The position numbers and the translations under genes were made by a program. Below are positions 51,311-58,903 of a DNA stretch of 64,000 nucleotides, piece by piece. The notes below the pieces were generated by a model. It was not told the origin of the DNA. It ran no database searches and saw only the letters and a program-made list of their open reading frames with translations. This DNA is from an uncultured Muribaculaceae bacterium (GTDB taxonomy: Bacteria > Bacteroidota > Bacteroidia > Bacteroidales > Muribaculaceae). The stretch is taken from contig CAJUOB010000001.1 in the NCBI GenBank assembly GCA_910587915.1, positions 31,070 to 95,069 of the forward strand, in the 5' to 3' direction. Positions within the stretch are counted from its first letter, which is position 1. Every line of letters begins with the position of its first letter.

Positions 51311-52768
51311 ATGTCACTACCTGTCATAGTCATCATCACCATCGCAGGCTACTTCGCCCTGCTCATGGCCGTGTCGTACTTCGCATCGCGCGGTTCCGAC
51401 AACAGCACTTTCTTCACCGGCAAACGCCAGACCCCGTGGCCAATAGTGGCATTCGCCATGATAGGCGCGGCAATCTCGGGCGTCACATTCATATCCGTAC
51501 CCGGCATGGTTGCCGCCAAAGGCTACTCCTATCTGCAGATGGTCCTTGGATTCATTGTCGGCTACTGCCTGATAGCATTCGTGCTTGTGCCGATGTTCTA
51601 CAAGCGCAATCTCATATCCATCTACGGATACCTCGAGGAGCGCTTCGGCAGCTCCACCTACCGCACCGGAGCATGGTTCTTCTTCCTGTCCAAAATGCTA
51701 GGAGCGGCAGTCCGATTCTTCGTGGTCTGCGCAGTATTGCAGCTGCTCGTTTTCGAACCGCTGCATATACCATTCATATTCAATGTCATCGTCACCATAG
51801 CTCTCATTTGGCTCTACACCGTGCAGGGAGGCGTGAAGACACTCATATGGACCGACACCATGAAAAGCTTCTGCCTCATAATGTCGGTGGTGCTATGCAT
51901 ATATTTCGTGGCACGAAACCTCGGATTCTCCTTCGGCGAACTCACATCGGCAATAGCCGACCATCCCACTTCCAAAATGTTCTACTTCGACAATCCCAAG
52001 GAAGGAACATACTTCTGGAAGCAATTCCTCGCCGGTGTATTCATGGCCATAGCCACCACCGGACTCGACCAGGACATGATGCAGCGAAACCTCGCTTGCC
52101 GCGACAGCGGACAAAGCCAGAAAAACATGATCGTCAGCGGCATCACTCAGTTCTTTGTCATAGCCCTATTCCTGCTGCTCGGCACCCTGCTGGTGATATT
52201 CCTCGATAGCAAGGGAATCGAACGCCCGGCCAAGAGCGACGACATATTCGGCCTCGTAGCCACCCACCCCGATGTGCCGGTGATTGTAGGCGTACTCTTC
52301 GTACTCGGACTCATCTCCGCAGCCTACTCCGCAGCCGGCTCGGCACTCACATCGCTCACCACTTCCTACACAGTCGATATCCTCGGCGCCCATAAGAAAA
52401 AAGACGACAAGGGCCTCACACGCACCCGCAAGGCCGTACACGTGGCAATGTCGGCAGTCATGGGACTGGTCATAATCGCCTTCTACTACCTCAGCGACCA
52501 GGATGCAATATCGGCCGTCTACACTCTGGCGTCCTATACCTACGGCCCCATTCTGGGCCTGTTTGTCTACGGCATGTTCTGGAGCAAGCCCGTGCGCGAC
52601 CGACTTGTACCCGCCGTCTGCATCGCCGCGCCCATCCTGTCGTGGTGCCTCCAGTGGTGCCTGCGCCACTTCTTCGGCTATGAGACCAGTTTCGAGCTGC
52701 TCATCATCAACGCTTTGATCACAGTCATAGGCCTACGACTGCTGTCGGTCAATACAAAGAAGAAATAA
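51311..52768 (+). CDS. Sodium:solute symporter (SSS family)
   Basis: A 485-residue inner-membrane Na+/solute symporter with about 13 helices. Typical segments are FFTGKRQTPWPIVAFAMIGAAISGVTFISVPGMV near the N-terminus and GLISAAYSAAGSALTSLTTS in the middle (Na-site serines/threonines). It starts one nucleotide after the namZ stop, so the pair is coupled; MurNAc or anhydro-MurNAc is the probable cargo by context. Confidence 0.88.
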   Translation: MSLPVIVIITIAGYFALLMAVSYFASRGSDNSTFFTGKRQTPWPIVAFAMIGAAISGVTFISVPGMVAAKGYSYLQMVLGFIVGYCLIAFVLVPMFYKRNLISIYGYLEERFGSSTYRTGAWFFFLSKMLGAAVRFFVVCAVLQLLVFEPLHIPFIFNVIVTIALIWLYTVQGGVKTLIWTDTMKSFCLIMSVVLCIYFVARNLGFSFGELTSAIADHPTSKMFYFDNPKEGTYFWKQFLAGVFMAIATTGLDQDMMQRNLACRDSGQSQKNMIVSGITQFFVIALFLLLGTLLVIFLDSKGIERPAKSDDIFGLVATHPDVPVIVGVLFVLGLISAAYSAAGSALTSLTTSYTVDILGAHKKKDDKGLTRTRKAVHVAMSAVMGLVIIAFYYLSDQDAISAVYTLASYTYGPILGLFVYGMFWSKPVRDRLVPAVCIAAPILSWCLQWCLRHFFGYETSFELLIINALITVIGLRLLSVNTKKK

Positions 52769-52805
52769 CGAACCTCACGTCCAAACATAGACAATAGATA
52801 CTGAA

Positions 52806-53696
52806 ATGGCACGGGACCTTCTCCGACGATATCTATGGATGATCGACACCATCAGGCGTCACCGCCGCATATCGCGCGCAGATTTCGACGATTGCTGGGC
52901 CCGTTCGGCTTTTTCCGGCGGATCACCTATGCCTCGTCGCACATTCTTCAACTACCGCCAGGCCATCGAGGAAATATTCGGCATCGACATAAAATGCGAT
53001 CTCCGCACCTACGAGTACTATATCGACGAGAACGACTCGCATAGCGAGGAAATGACCGAATGGCTGCTCAACGCGGCCGCCGTCAACGACGTCCTCACCA
53101 ATTCACGCTCAATCGCCGACCGCATATTCGTGGAAGACGTGCCGTCAGCACGACAGCACCTCGCCCCGGCAATCGACGCCATGCGCGAGAATAAAACCCT
53201 GAGCTTCGACTATTTGCCCTACTACCGCACACGCTCCGCAAAAGTCACTCTCGAGCCATATTTCCTGAAGATTTTCCGTCAACGATGGTACCTCACCGGA
53301 CGCCATGTGGAGGAAAACCGCGTAAAAACATATGCCCTCGACCGCATAGGATCCCTATCGATACTGAACGACACATTCGAAATAGATCCTACCTTCGATT
53401 TCGATGAATATTTCCGGTACTCTTTCGGAATCATATCAAGCAAAGGAGAACCCCACAGGATAGCGGTGAAAACCGACCCTAATCAGGCAAAATATTTCCG
53501 GGCACTGCCTCTTCACAAAAGCCAGGACGAGGTCATTCACGACAGATATTCCATTTTCTACTACAACATGCGGATCACTCCCGACCTTGTTTCCGAACTG
53601 CTGTCGTACGGGCCGAGAATAGAGGTCCTCGAACCTCTGGAACTGCGGGCCATGCTACGAACAGACCTTGAGGCCGCTCTCAAATACTATCTATAA
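52806..53696 (+). CDS. WYL-domain transcriptional regulator
   Basis: A 296-residue regulator: N-terminal winged helix (MARDLLRRYLWMIDTIRRHRRISRADFDDCW, 1-80) and a WYL domain (about 130-210), recognisable by KTLSFDYLPYYRTRSAKVTLEPYFLKIFRQRWYLTGRH, where the W-Y-L triad is RWYLTGR. WYL proteins sense nucleotides, polynucleotides or small ligands. It follows the symporter by 37 nt and could be cotranscribed. Its ligand is unknown. Confidence 0.85.
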   Translation: MARDLLRRYLWMIDTIRRHRRISRADFDDCWARSAFSGGSPMPRRTFFNYRQAIEEIFGIDIKCDLRTYEYYIDENDSHSEEMTEWLLNAAAVNDVLTNSRSIADRIFVEDVPSARQHLAPAIDAMRENKTLSFDYLPYYRTRSAKVTLEPYFLKIFRQRWYLTGRHVEENRVKTYALDRIGSLSILNDTFEIDPTFDFDEYFRYSFGIISSKGEPHRIAVKTDPNQAKYFRALPLHKSQDEVIHDRYSIFYYNMRITPDLVSELLSYGPRIEVLEPLELRAMLRTDLEAALKYYL

Positions 53697-53747
53697 GTGC
53701 CTCAGAGTGGTGCGTAGCGCCGTTTTTCATTTTTTAACATTATTTTT

Positions 53748-53779
53748 CTTGACAAATTAACAAAAATGCAATAATTTTG
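53748..53779 (+). promoter_or_regulatory. Promoter of the ncRNA candidate
   Basis: CTTG (53748-53751), 20 nt, TAATTTTG (53772-53779). Transcription would start near 53785. It is not followed by any coding frame on the plus strand. Confidence 0.7.
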
Positions 53780-53784
53780 CGGCA

Positions 53785-53953
53785 CAAAAAGTGACCAAAG
53801 TCGAGTATCGGTTTGCATAGACATATCAGTCTTGAACTGCGCCGCTTGCAACGGCTTGGACACCGATTTCCGCCCGGGAGGGTGAAAGCCGGCTACTTCT
53901 CTATGTAGCCGCCCAAAGCAATAGACTCATGGACAAAATAGTTGTTTTATAGA
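53785..53953 (+). ncRNA. Structured non-coding RNA candidate
   Basis: About 165 nt downstream of a consensus promoter with no ORF. Pairings I can draw: an outer stem between CCAAAGTCGAGT (53794-53805) and ACTCATGG (53925-53932), a helix ATCGGT/ACCGAT (53807-53812 with 53862-53867), an inner GCCG/CGGC hairpin (53841-53855), and a strong GGCTAC-8nt-GTAGCC hairpin (53890-53909). Sequence between the helices includes the purine-rich GGGAGGGTGAAAGCC. I do not recognise the class; 6S-type RNA or a Bacteroidales-specific sRNA are possible. Confidence 0.6.
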
Positions 53954-53969
53954 TAATTGTGTATTAGAT

Positions 53970-54235
53970 TCGGGGCGTCGCGACGACGTCCCGCTTCATT
54001 TTTAACCAAAAATACATTTCCCCATCCCCTCCATCCCCATAATTAACCAGTAGGGACGCGCGTTCTGCGCGTCCGCGCGAAAGACACTGATTATGAGACG
54101 CATACATAATACACAGTAGGCCGCAGAGCGGTCTATAGATTAGTAGGCCATAGCAAGGGCCGCAGAGCGGTCCACAGCTATGGTATACAATGGATTCTCC
54201 CTCAGAGCGCCACATAGTGGTGCCACAATTAGGGT
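53970..54235. repeat. Cluster of short palindromes between the ncRNA and DUF4886 gene
   Basis: Within 53697-54277 (no gene) five hairpins follow the ncRNA: GGGGCGTCG-CGA-CGACGTCCC (53972-53992), GGACGCGC-GTTCT-GCGCGTCC (54053-54073), CCGC-AGA-GCGG (54121-54131), a nested CCATAGC...GCTATGG enclosing GGCCGC-AGA-GCGGTC (54148-54183), and GCGCCAC-ATA-GTGGTGCC (54207-54224). Three- to five-nt loops and GC-rich stems resemble REP sequences, as in the element at 63207-63900. The intervening sequence shows nothing else. Confidence 0.65.
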
Positions 54236-54277
54236 ATATGCAAATGCCGTGAGAGCGTAATTTTGAAAAACTATGCA

Positions 54278-55099
54278 CTACTCGCCAAAAGGAGAGAGAC
54301 ATGCAGCGTGGGCAGCTTCGCGGGCAAGACGGGCCTGAGATTCCGTAAGTCCTGCGGGGACAAATGTATTGTCGAGCACAGATTCACCGAAAATCGCCTC
54401 GAACCACGTACACGCGGCTATATAGCGTCCGATCTTATATCCGTCTCGGGTAAGGTCGGCATTCCCCGACATACGCCGGGCATTCTGTATCGCTGCGCCC
54501 GATGGAATAACCCGCTCCAGACCAGGATAGTCGGCAACCACACGCCGCGATGCACTCACTATCGAATCGTACATCGCAATCTGGTCTGAACCATAGTTAG
54601 GAAAGGCGCTGTGGGTCGAGCCGGGCGCATACGCCCATGTCTGATGCCACATGTAGCGCACATCGGGCCGCACCATTGCCTTCACATAGTACATGAGCGA
54701 ATCGAGGTCGACAAACGACCCATATTTTCCAGAAAGCGGACTGGCCTGCTGGAATGTGACTACATCCCAGTCGTCACTGCCGATTGCTTCCGACGGCCTA
54801 ACCTTGTCGACTGTTATCCGTGTGCCATTCAGCCCGATGCGACGAAAACGGTACGTCGCCGAATCAGTGCGCGCGTTAAGCAGATGCTTACTTAGCGGAC
54901 AGCCACCGATAATCATATTTCCTGTTACCACCTTCTTGCCGGCAGCCTTGCATATATCGCTAAAATAGCTGTCGATAGCATCCTCGGAAAAACTGTTCCC
55001 TATGGCAAGAATCCGCACCACATCCTTGCTCTCCCCGCCTGCCATAGAATGCAGGGAAAGAATTGCGGCGAATACAAAGGCAAGAAAGCGTGAACTCAT
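54278..55099 (-). CDS. Secreted DUF4886-like SGNH hydrolase
   Basis: A 273-residue exported protein (signal peptide 1-20, ending SMA) with the SGNH Ser in RILAIGNSFSEDAIDSYF and a DUF4886 layout (VVTFQQASPLSGKYGSF, YMWHQTWAYAP). The canonical D-x-x-H of the end is replaced by DLTRDGYKIGRYIAA, with no obvious His, so its activity is uncertain. It lies one nucleotide after the hflX stop on the same strand. Divergent from the paralogue at 33428-34219. Confidence 0.75.
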   Translation of the reverse strand: MSSRFLAFVFAAILSLHSMAGGESKDVVRILAIGNSFSEDAIDSYFSDICKAAGKKVVTGNMIIGGCPLSKHLLNARTDSATYRFRRIGLNGTRITVDKVRPSEAIGSDDWDVVTFQQASPLSGKYGSFVDLDSLMYYVKAMVRPDVRYMWHQTWAYAPGSTHSAFPNYGSDQIAMYDSIVSASRRVVADYPGLERVIPSGAAIQNARRMSGNADLTRDGYKIGRYIAACTWFEAIFGESVLDNTFVPAGLTESQARLAREAAHAACLSPFGE

Positions 55100-55100
55100 A

Positions 55101-56318
55101 TCACTCGTAGGTCTGATAGAGGAGATCGTTATAGGGGAAACGGCTCAGGTGTATCTCGCGGGCCATCTGATAGAGGCGGTCCTTAAGTTCATCGATGTTT
55201 GTGCCCTTCTTGGCCGATATGAACACGCAGTTATCATTCATCTTTGCCATCCACGAAGCCTTGAGTTCATCGAGAGTGCGGTTGCAGCGCTCGCGCGGCG
55301 TCAGATCGTCGTCGGCCTTAGGCGTGCAGGTGAAAGCATCGATCTTATTGAACACCAGCAACATAGGCTTATCAGCGCCGTTGCACACCTCGCGCAGGGT
55401 CTTGTCGACCACTTCTATCTGCTCCTCAAAGTTCGGGTGCGATATATCCACCACATGAACAAGTATATCTGCCTCGCGCACCTCATCGAGGGTCGACTTG
55501 AACGAGTCCACAAGATGTGTCGGAAGCTTGCGTATGAAGCCCACAGTGTCGGACAGCAGGAATGGCAGATTCTCTATCACGACCTTGCGCACAGTGGTAT
55601 CGAGGGTAGCGAACAACTTGTTTTCAGCAAAAACATCGCTCTTGCTCAGAAGATTCATTATGGTCGATTTGCCCACATTGGTATACCCCACCAGTGCCAC
55701 GCGTGTGAGCTTGCCTCGGTTCTTGCGCTGTACGGCTTTCTGGCGGTCGATGGCTCGGAGTTCTTCCTTAAGCAGCGATATTTTCGTAAGGATTATACGA
55801 CGGTCCGTCTCGATCTGGGTTTCACCGGGACCACGCATACCTATACCACCACGCTGACGCTCAAGGTGAGTCCACATGCGGGTGAGTCGCGGAAGAAGAT
55901 ATTGATACTGTGCCAGTTCCACCTGGGTCTTGGCACTTGCCGTCTGGGCACGCTTGGCAAATATATCGAGAATCAGATTTGTACGGTCGAGAATCTTAAC
56001 ACCCAGTTCGCGCTCTATATTGAGCACCTGCTTGGTGGAGAGATCATCGTCGAATATGGCCATGGCTATGTCGCCGTCGTCCTCTATGAATTTCTTTATC
56101 TCCTCGAGCTTGCCCTTGCCCACAAACGTACGCGGGTTAGGATAGTCGAGGCGCTGTGTGAAGCGCTTCACCTCCTCAGCGCCGGCGGTGTCAGCCAGGA
56201 ATGCAAGTTCGTCGAGATACTCCTCGGACTTGGCCTCATCCTGGGTCGGAGTGATAAGGCCAACGAGAATGGCGCGTTCGGGCTGTGCGCCCTGTGCTAT
56301 GATGGAATTCTGTTTCAT
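55101..56318 (-). CDS. hflX: GTPase HflX
   Basis: A 405-residue ribosome-associated GTPase that splits or rescues 70S ribosomes under stress. The N-terminal HflX domain (1-190) with GMRGPGETQIETDRR precedes the GTPase domain (about 195-370): Walker A GYTNVGKSTIMN, switch DTVGFIRKLP, NKID and SAKKG. All G-motifs are intact. It is cotranscribed with the DUF4886 gene, with 1 nt between them. Confidence 0.95.
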   Translation of the reverse strand: MKQNSIIAQGAQPERAILVGLITPTQDEAKSEEYLDELAFLADTAGAEEVKRFTQRLDYPNPRTFVGKGKLEEIKKFIEDDGDIAMAIFDDDLSTKQVLNIERELGVKILDRTNLILDIFAKRAQTASAKTQVELAQYQYLLPRLTRMWTHLERQRGGIGMRGPGETQIETDRRIILTKISLLKEELRAIDRQKAVQRKNRGKLTRVALVGYTNVGKSTIMNLLSKSDVFAENKLFATLDTTVRKVVIENLPFLLSDTVGFIRKLPTHLVDSFKSTLDEVREADILVHVVDISHPNFEEQIEVVDKTLREVCNGADKPMLLVFNKIDAFTCTPKADDDLTPRERCNRTLDELKASWMAKMNDNCVFISAKKGTNIDELKDRLYQMAREIHLSRFPYNDLLYQTYE

Positions 56319-56414
56319 TTCGTTTAAATTCCGTTTAAAGGCTTACCGCTCGGAAAGCCGGAACAACGGCGGCATCCAAACTCTAAACCCGGATTTTGAA
56401 TAAAATCCTGTTTT

Positions 56415-58226
56415 TCAGCAATACATCGCTTCGATTTCATCGGCATAGGCCGAATTAATCACCGGACGACGTATCTTCAATGTATTTGTAAGCTCACCTG
56501 CCTCAATGGTGAATTCACGGGGCAGAAGAGTGAACTTCTTTATCTTCTCGAAACCGGCAAGACCCTTCTGAAGCTTCTCGATGCGCTCGGCTATAAACCG
56601 GCGTATCTCGGTGTTGTTCACCAGATCATCGACCGACGTATAGCTGATTCCCTTCTGACGGGCATATTCCTTGAGAGCCTCGAACGCAGGAACAATAAAT
56701 GCCGTGACATATTTGCGTTGGTCGCCGATCACGGCCACCTGTTCGATATAGCGGTCTTCGCCAAGACGGCTTTCAATTGCCTGCGGAGCTATGTACTTGC
56801 CATTCGATGTCTTGAAAAGGTCCTTTATACGCTCAGTGAGAACAAGCGCTCCGTTTTCGTCGAAGCGACCGGCGTCGCCGGTGCGGAACCAACCGTCGGG
56901 AGTGAATACCGAATTGTCCGTATCGGGGCGCCCGAAATATCCACGCATCACAGTAGGACCTTTCACCAGGATTTCGTTATTGTCTCCTATCTTCACCTGA
57001 ATACCGTCGAGAGCAGTCCCGACAGAGCCAATCTCATAGCCCACAGAAGGATAGCACGACACCGTGGCCGTAGTTTCCGACAGTCCGTAGCCTATGATTA
57101 TATTTATGCCGCACGCATGCAGGAACTCAACGATGGCAGCCGAAAGCGGCGCTCCCGCAGTGGGGAAGAATCGGCCGTTATCCACGCCGATGGCAGCCCT
57201 CAGACGATTGAACACCAGCTTCTCATAGAAACGATATTGCTTCTCGAGCAACCAGGGCACCTTACGGCCCAAACGCACATACTCCAGATTGCGCTTGGCT
57301 CCTGTGGCAAGGGCGCGCTCAAACATTATTTTGGTAAGTCCACGGGTCGAGCTGATTTTCTCCTGCACAGCACTGTAGACCTTCTCCCAGAAGCGCGGTA
57401 CGCTGCACATGCACGTAGGTCGTGCCACGGCGACGGCCTTCTGTATCTCCTTCGGATTAGTATTGATATCCACACGTATTCCCATGGTAAGACAGAAATA
57501 CGTCCATGCTTTCTCGAAAATATGACTCAGTGGCAGGAAGCACACCGAAGTGTCGGCATCGGAAAGAGTATCGAGACGCACCTTGTGCATATCGATGGCT
57601 GCATCGAAACAGCTATGCGGCAATATAGCTCCTTTCGGTTCCCCTGTGGTTCCCGAAGTATAGATAAGAGTGGCGATATCGTCGGGCGAAGCGGCCGATG
57701 TCCTCAGTTTCACCTCGGCGCAGCAATCGGCGGCGGCCCCGGCTCCCATAGCCAGAAAATCGGCGAAATGCATCGAGGTGCTGTCGTCGGAAGCAAAGAC
57801 CACATCGCTGCCAAAAGCCACTATATGGCCCAGATCGGGACAATCCGACAATATCGCACGTGCTATATCGTAGTGTGCCTGATTGCCGGTGAATATAGCC
57901 TTTGCATGAGCATCGTTAACTATATATTTTACTTGTTCGGCACTGCTGGTGGCGTAGATCGAAACAGGAAAGGCGCGGTTGCGGTAGGCAGCGAAATCGG
58001 TAACGAGGGTCTCGCCACAGTTAGGCGCGAGAATAGCAATGGCCTCGCCCGGCTTCACCCCAATGGTGGCAAGGGCCTGAGCCGCATGCAGCACCTTGTC
58101 GGCAAAAGCGCCCCAGGTGCATGGCACAAGGCTGCGCGAGTCAATGTCGATGGTGGTAAACGCCACGCGGTCACGGCCATAACGCTCCGTCTGCCGCTCT
58201 ATCAGATGTGTTAGTATATTTGGCAT
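56415..58226 (-). CDS. Long-chain fatty acyl-CoA synthetase
   Basis: A 603-residue AMP-binding enzyme that activates long-chain fatty acids. AMP-binding loop TLIYTSGTTGEPKGAILPHS, the FACS region with SLSHIFEKAWTY, GYGLSETTATVSCYP and the hinge with GWFRTGDAGRFDENG and RIKDLFKTSNGKYIAP. Length is in the FadD/FACL (LC-FACS) range. I use the ATG at 58224-58226 (the frame also opens with a TTG one codon up). Single gene, minus strand, diverging from DUF4491 across 218 nt. Confidence 0.9.
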   Translation of the reverse strand: MPNILTHLIERQTERYGRDRVAFTTIDIDSRSLVPCTWGAFADKVLHAAQALATIGVKPGEAIAILAPNCGETLVTDFAAYRNRAFPVSIYATSSAEQVKYIVNDAHAKAIFTGNQAHYDIARAILSDCPDLGHIVAFGSDVVFASDDSTSMHFADFLAMGAGAAADCCAEVKLRTSAASPDDIATLIYTSGTTGEPKGAILPHSCFDAAIDMHKVRLDTLSDADTSVCFLPLSHIFEKAWTYFCLTMGIRVDINTNPKEIQKAVAVARPTCMCSVPRFWEKVYSAVQEKISSTRGLTKIMFERALATGAKRNLEYVRLGRKVPWLLEKQYRFYEKLVFNRLRAAIGVDNGRFFPTAGAPLSAAIVEFLHACGINIIIGYGLSETTATVSCYPSVGYEIGSVGTALDGIQVKIGDNNEILVKGPTVMRGYFGRPDTDNSVFTPDGWFRTGDAGRFDENGALVLTERIKDLFKTSNGKYIAPQAIESRLGEDRYIEQVAVIGDQRKYVTAFIVPAFEALKEYARQKGISYTSVDDLVNNTEIRRFIAERIEKLQKGLAGFEKIKKFTLLPREFTIEAGELTNTLKIRRPVINSAYADEIEAMYC

Positions 58227-58385
58227 CAAATAAGTGTCTTACGGTAGTGTACTGCAAAGGTACAACCTTTCACTTTCATTATTAACAATTTTGGCTGCCT
58301 AAATGATGTAGCGTTAACAAATGTTTCCAAGCAACCCGCCTATGGTTAACTTGTGTTAACAGATTTTAAGCATTCAAGCACCGAT

Positions 58386-58416
58386 TTTGACATCACGGCA
58401 CCTTTACCTAATTTTG
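58386..58416 (+). promoter_or_regulatory. DUF4491 gene promoter
   Basis: TTTG (58386-58389), 19 nt, TAATTTTG (58409-58416): an exact fit to the consensus; the ATG at 58445 is about 22 nt from the start site. Confidence 0.8.
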
Positions 58417-58444
58417 TAGATAAATCAATGATAATAGATTGTCA

Positions 58445-58786
58445 ATGACAGAATTTCTTTCAGAGTGGCACCTTGTCGGCCTTGTGGTCGGTCTCGCCAC
58501 ATTCCTCATAATCGGGATTTTCCATCCCGTAGTTATAAAGTGCGAATACTACTTCGGCGTTCGATGCTGGTGGTGGTTCCTGGTGCTCGGCATTGCCATG
58601 TGCGCGGTATCGATGCTGGTCGAAAACACCATACTGTCCACACTCGCAGGTGTCACCGCATTCTCTTCTTTCTGGACCATTAAAGAAATCTTCGAGCAGC
58701 GCGAAAGAGTGAGAAAAGGATGGTTCCCGGCCAATCCAAAGAGAGCTTCAGGCTCTGACTCCGCTACAAAATCGGCTCAATCATAG
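58445..58786 (+). CDS. DUF4491 family membrane protein
   Basis: A 113-residue protein with three hydrophobic helices, matching DUF4491: FHPVVIKCEYYFGVRCWWWFLVLG, then SSFWTIKEIFEQRERVRKGWFPANPKR. It occurs widely in Bacteroidetes and Firmicutes; function unknown. Start is the ATG at 58445 (a TTG two codons upstream is less likely). It is followed after 117 nt by secDF with its own -7-like TATATTTG at 58840-58847. Confidence 0.85.
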   Translation: MTEFLSEWHLVGLVVGLATFLIIGIFHPVVIKCEYYFGVRCWWWFLVLGIAMCAVSMLVENTILSTLAGVTAFSSFWTIKEIFEQRERVRKGWFPANPKRASGSDSATKSAQS

Positions 58787-58903
58787 CATCAAACCCTACA
58801 AAAAGCTGTAAAAATGCCTTTTGTATGAGGAATTATCACTATATTTGCGAGCCGAAAACGACACCTTAGTAAATTCAATTAATCAATAAACCATAAATTT
58901 CAC

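Noticed and set aside
53785..53953. Cobalamin or TPP riboswitch
   Set aside because: Neither the B12-box nor the thi-box is present and there is no sense gene downstream.
55002..56327. Plus-strand open frame (441 codons) opposite hflX
   Set aside because: Antisense shadow of hflX with no recognisable domain.
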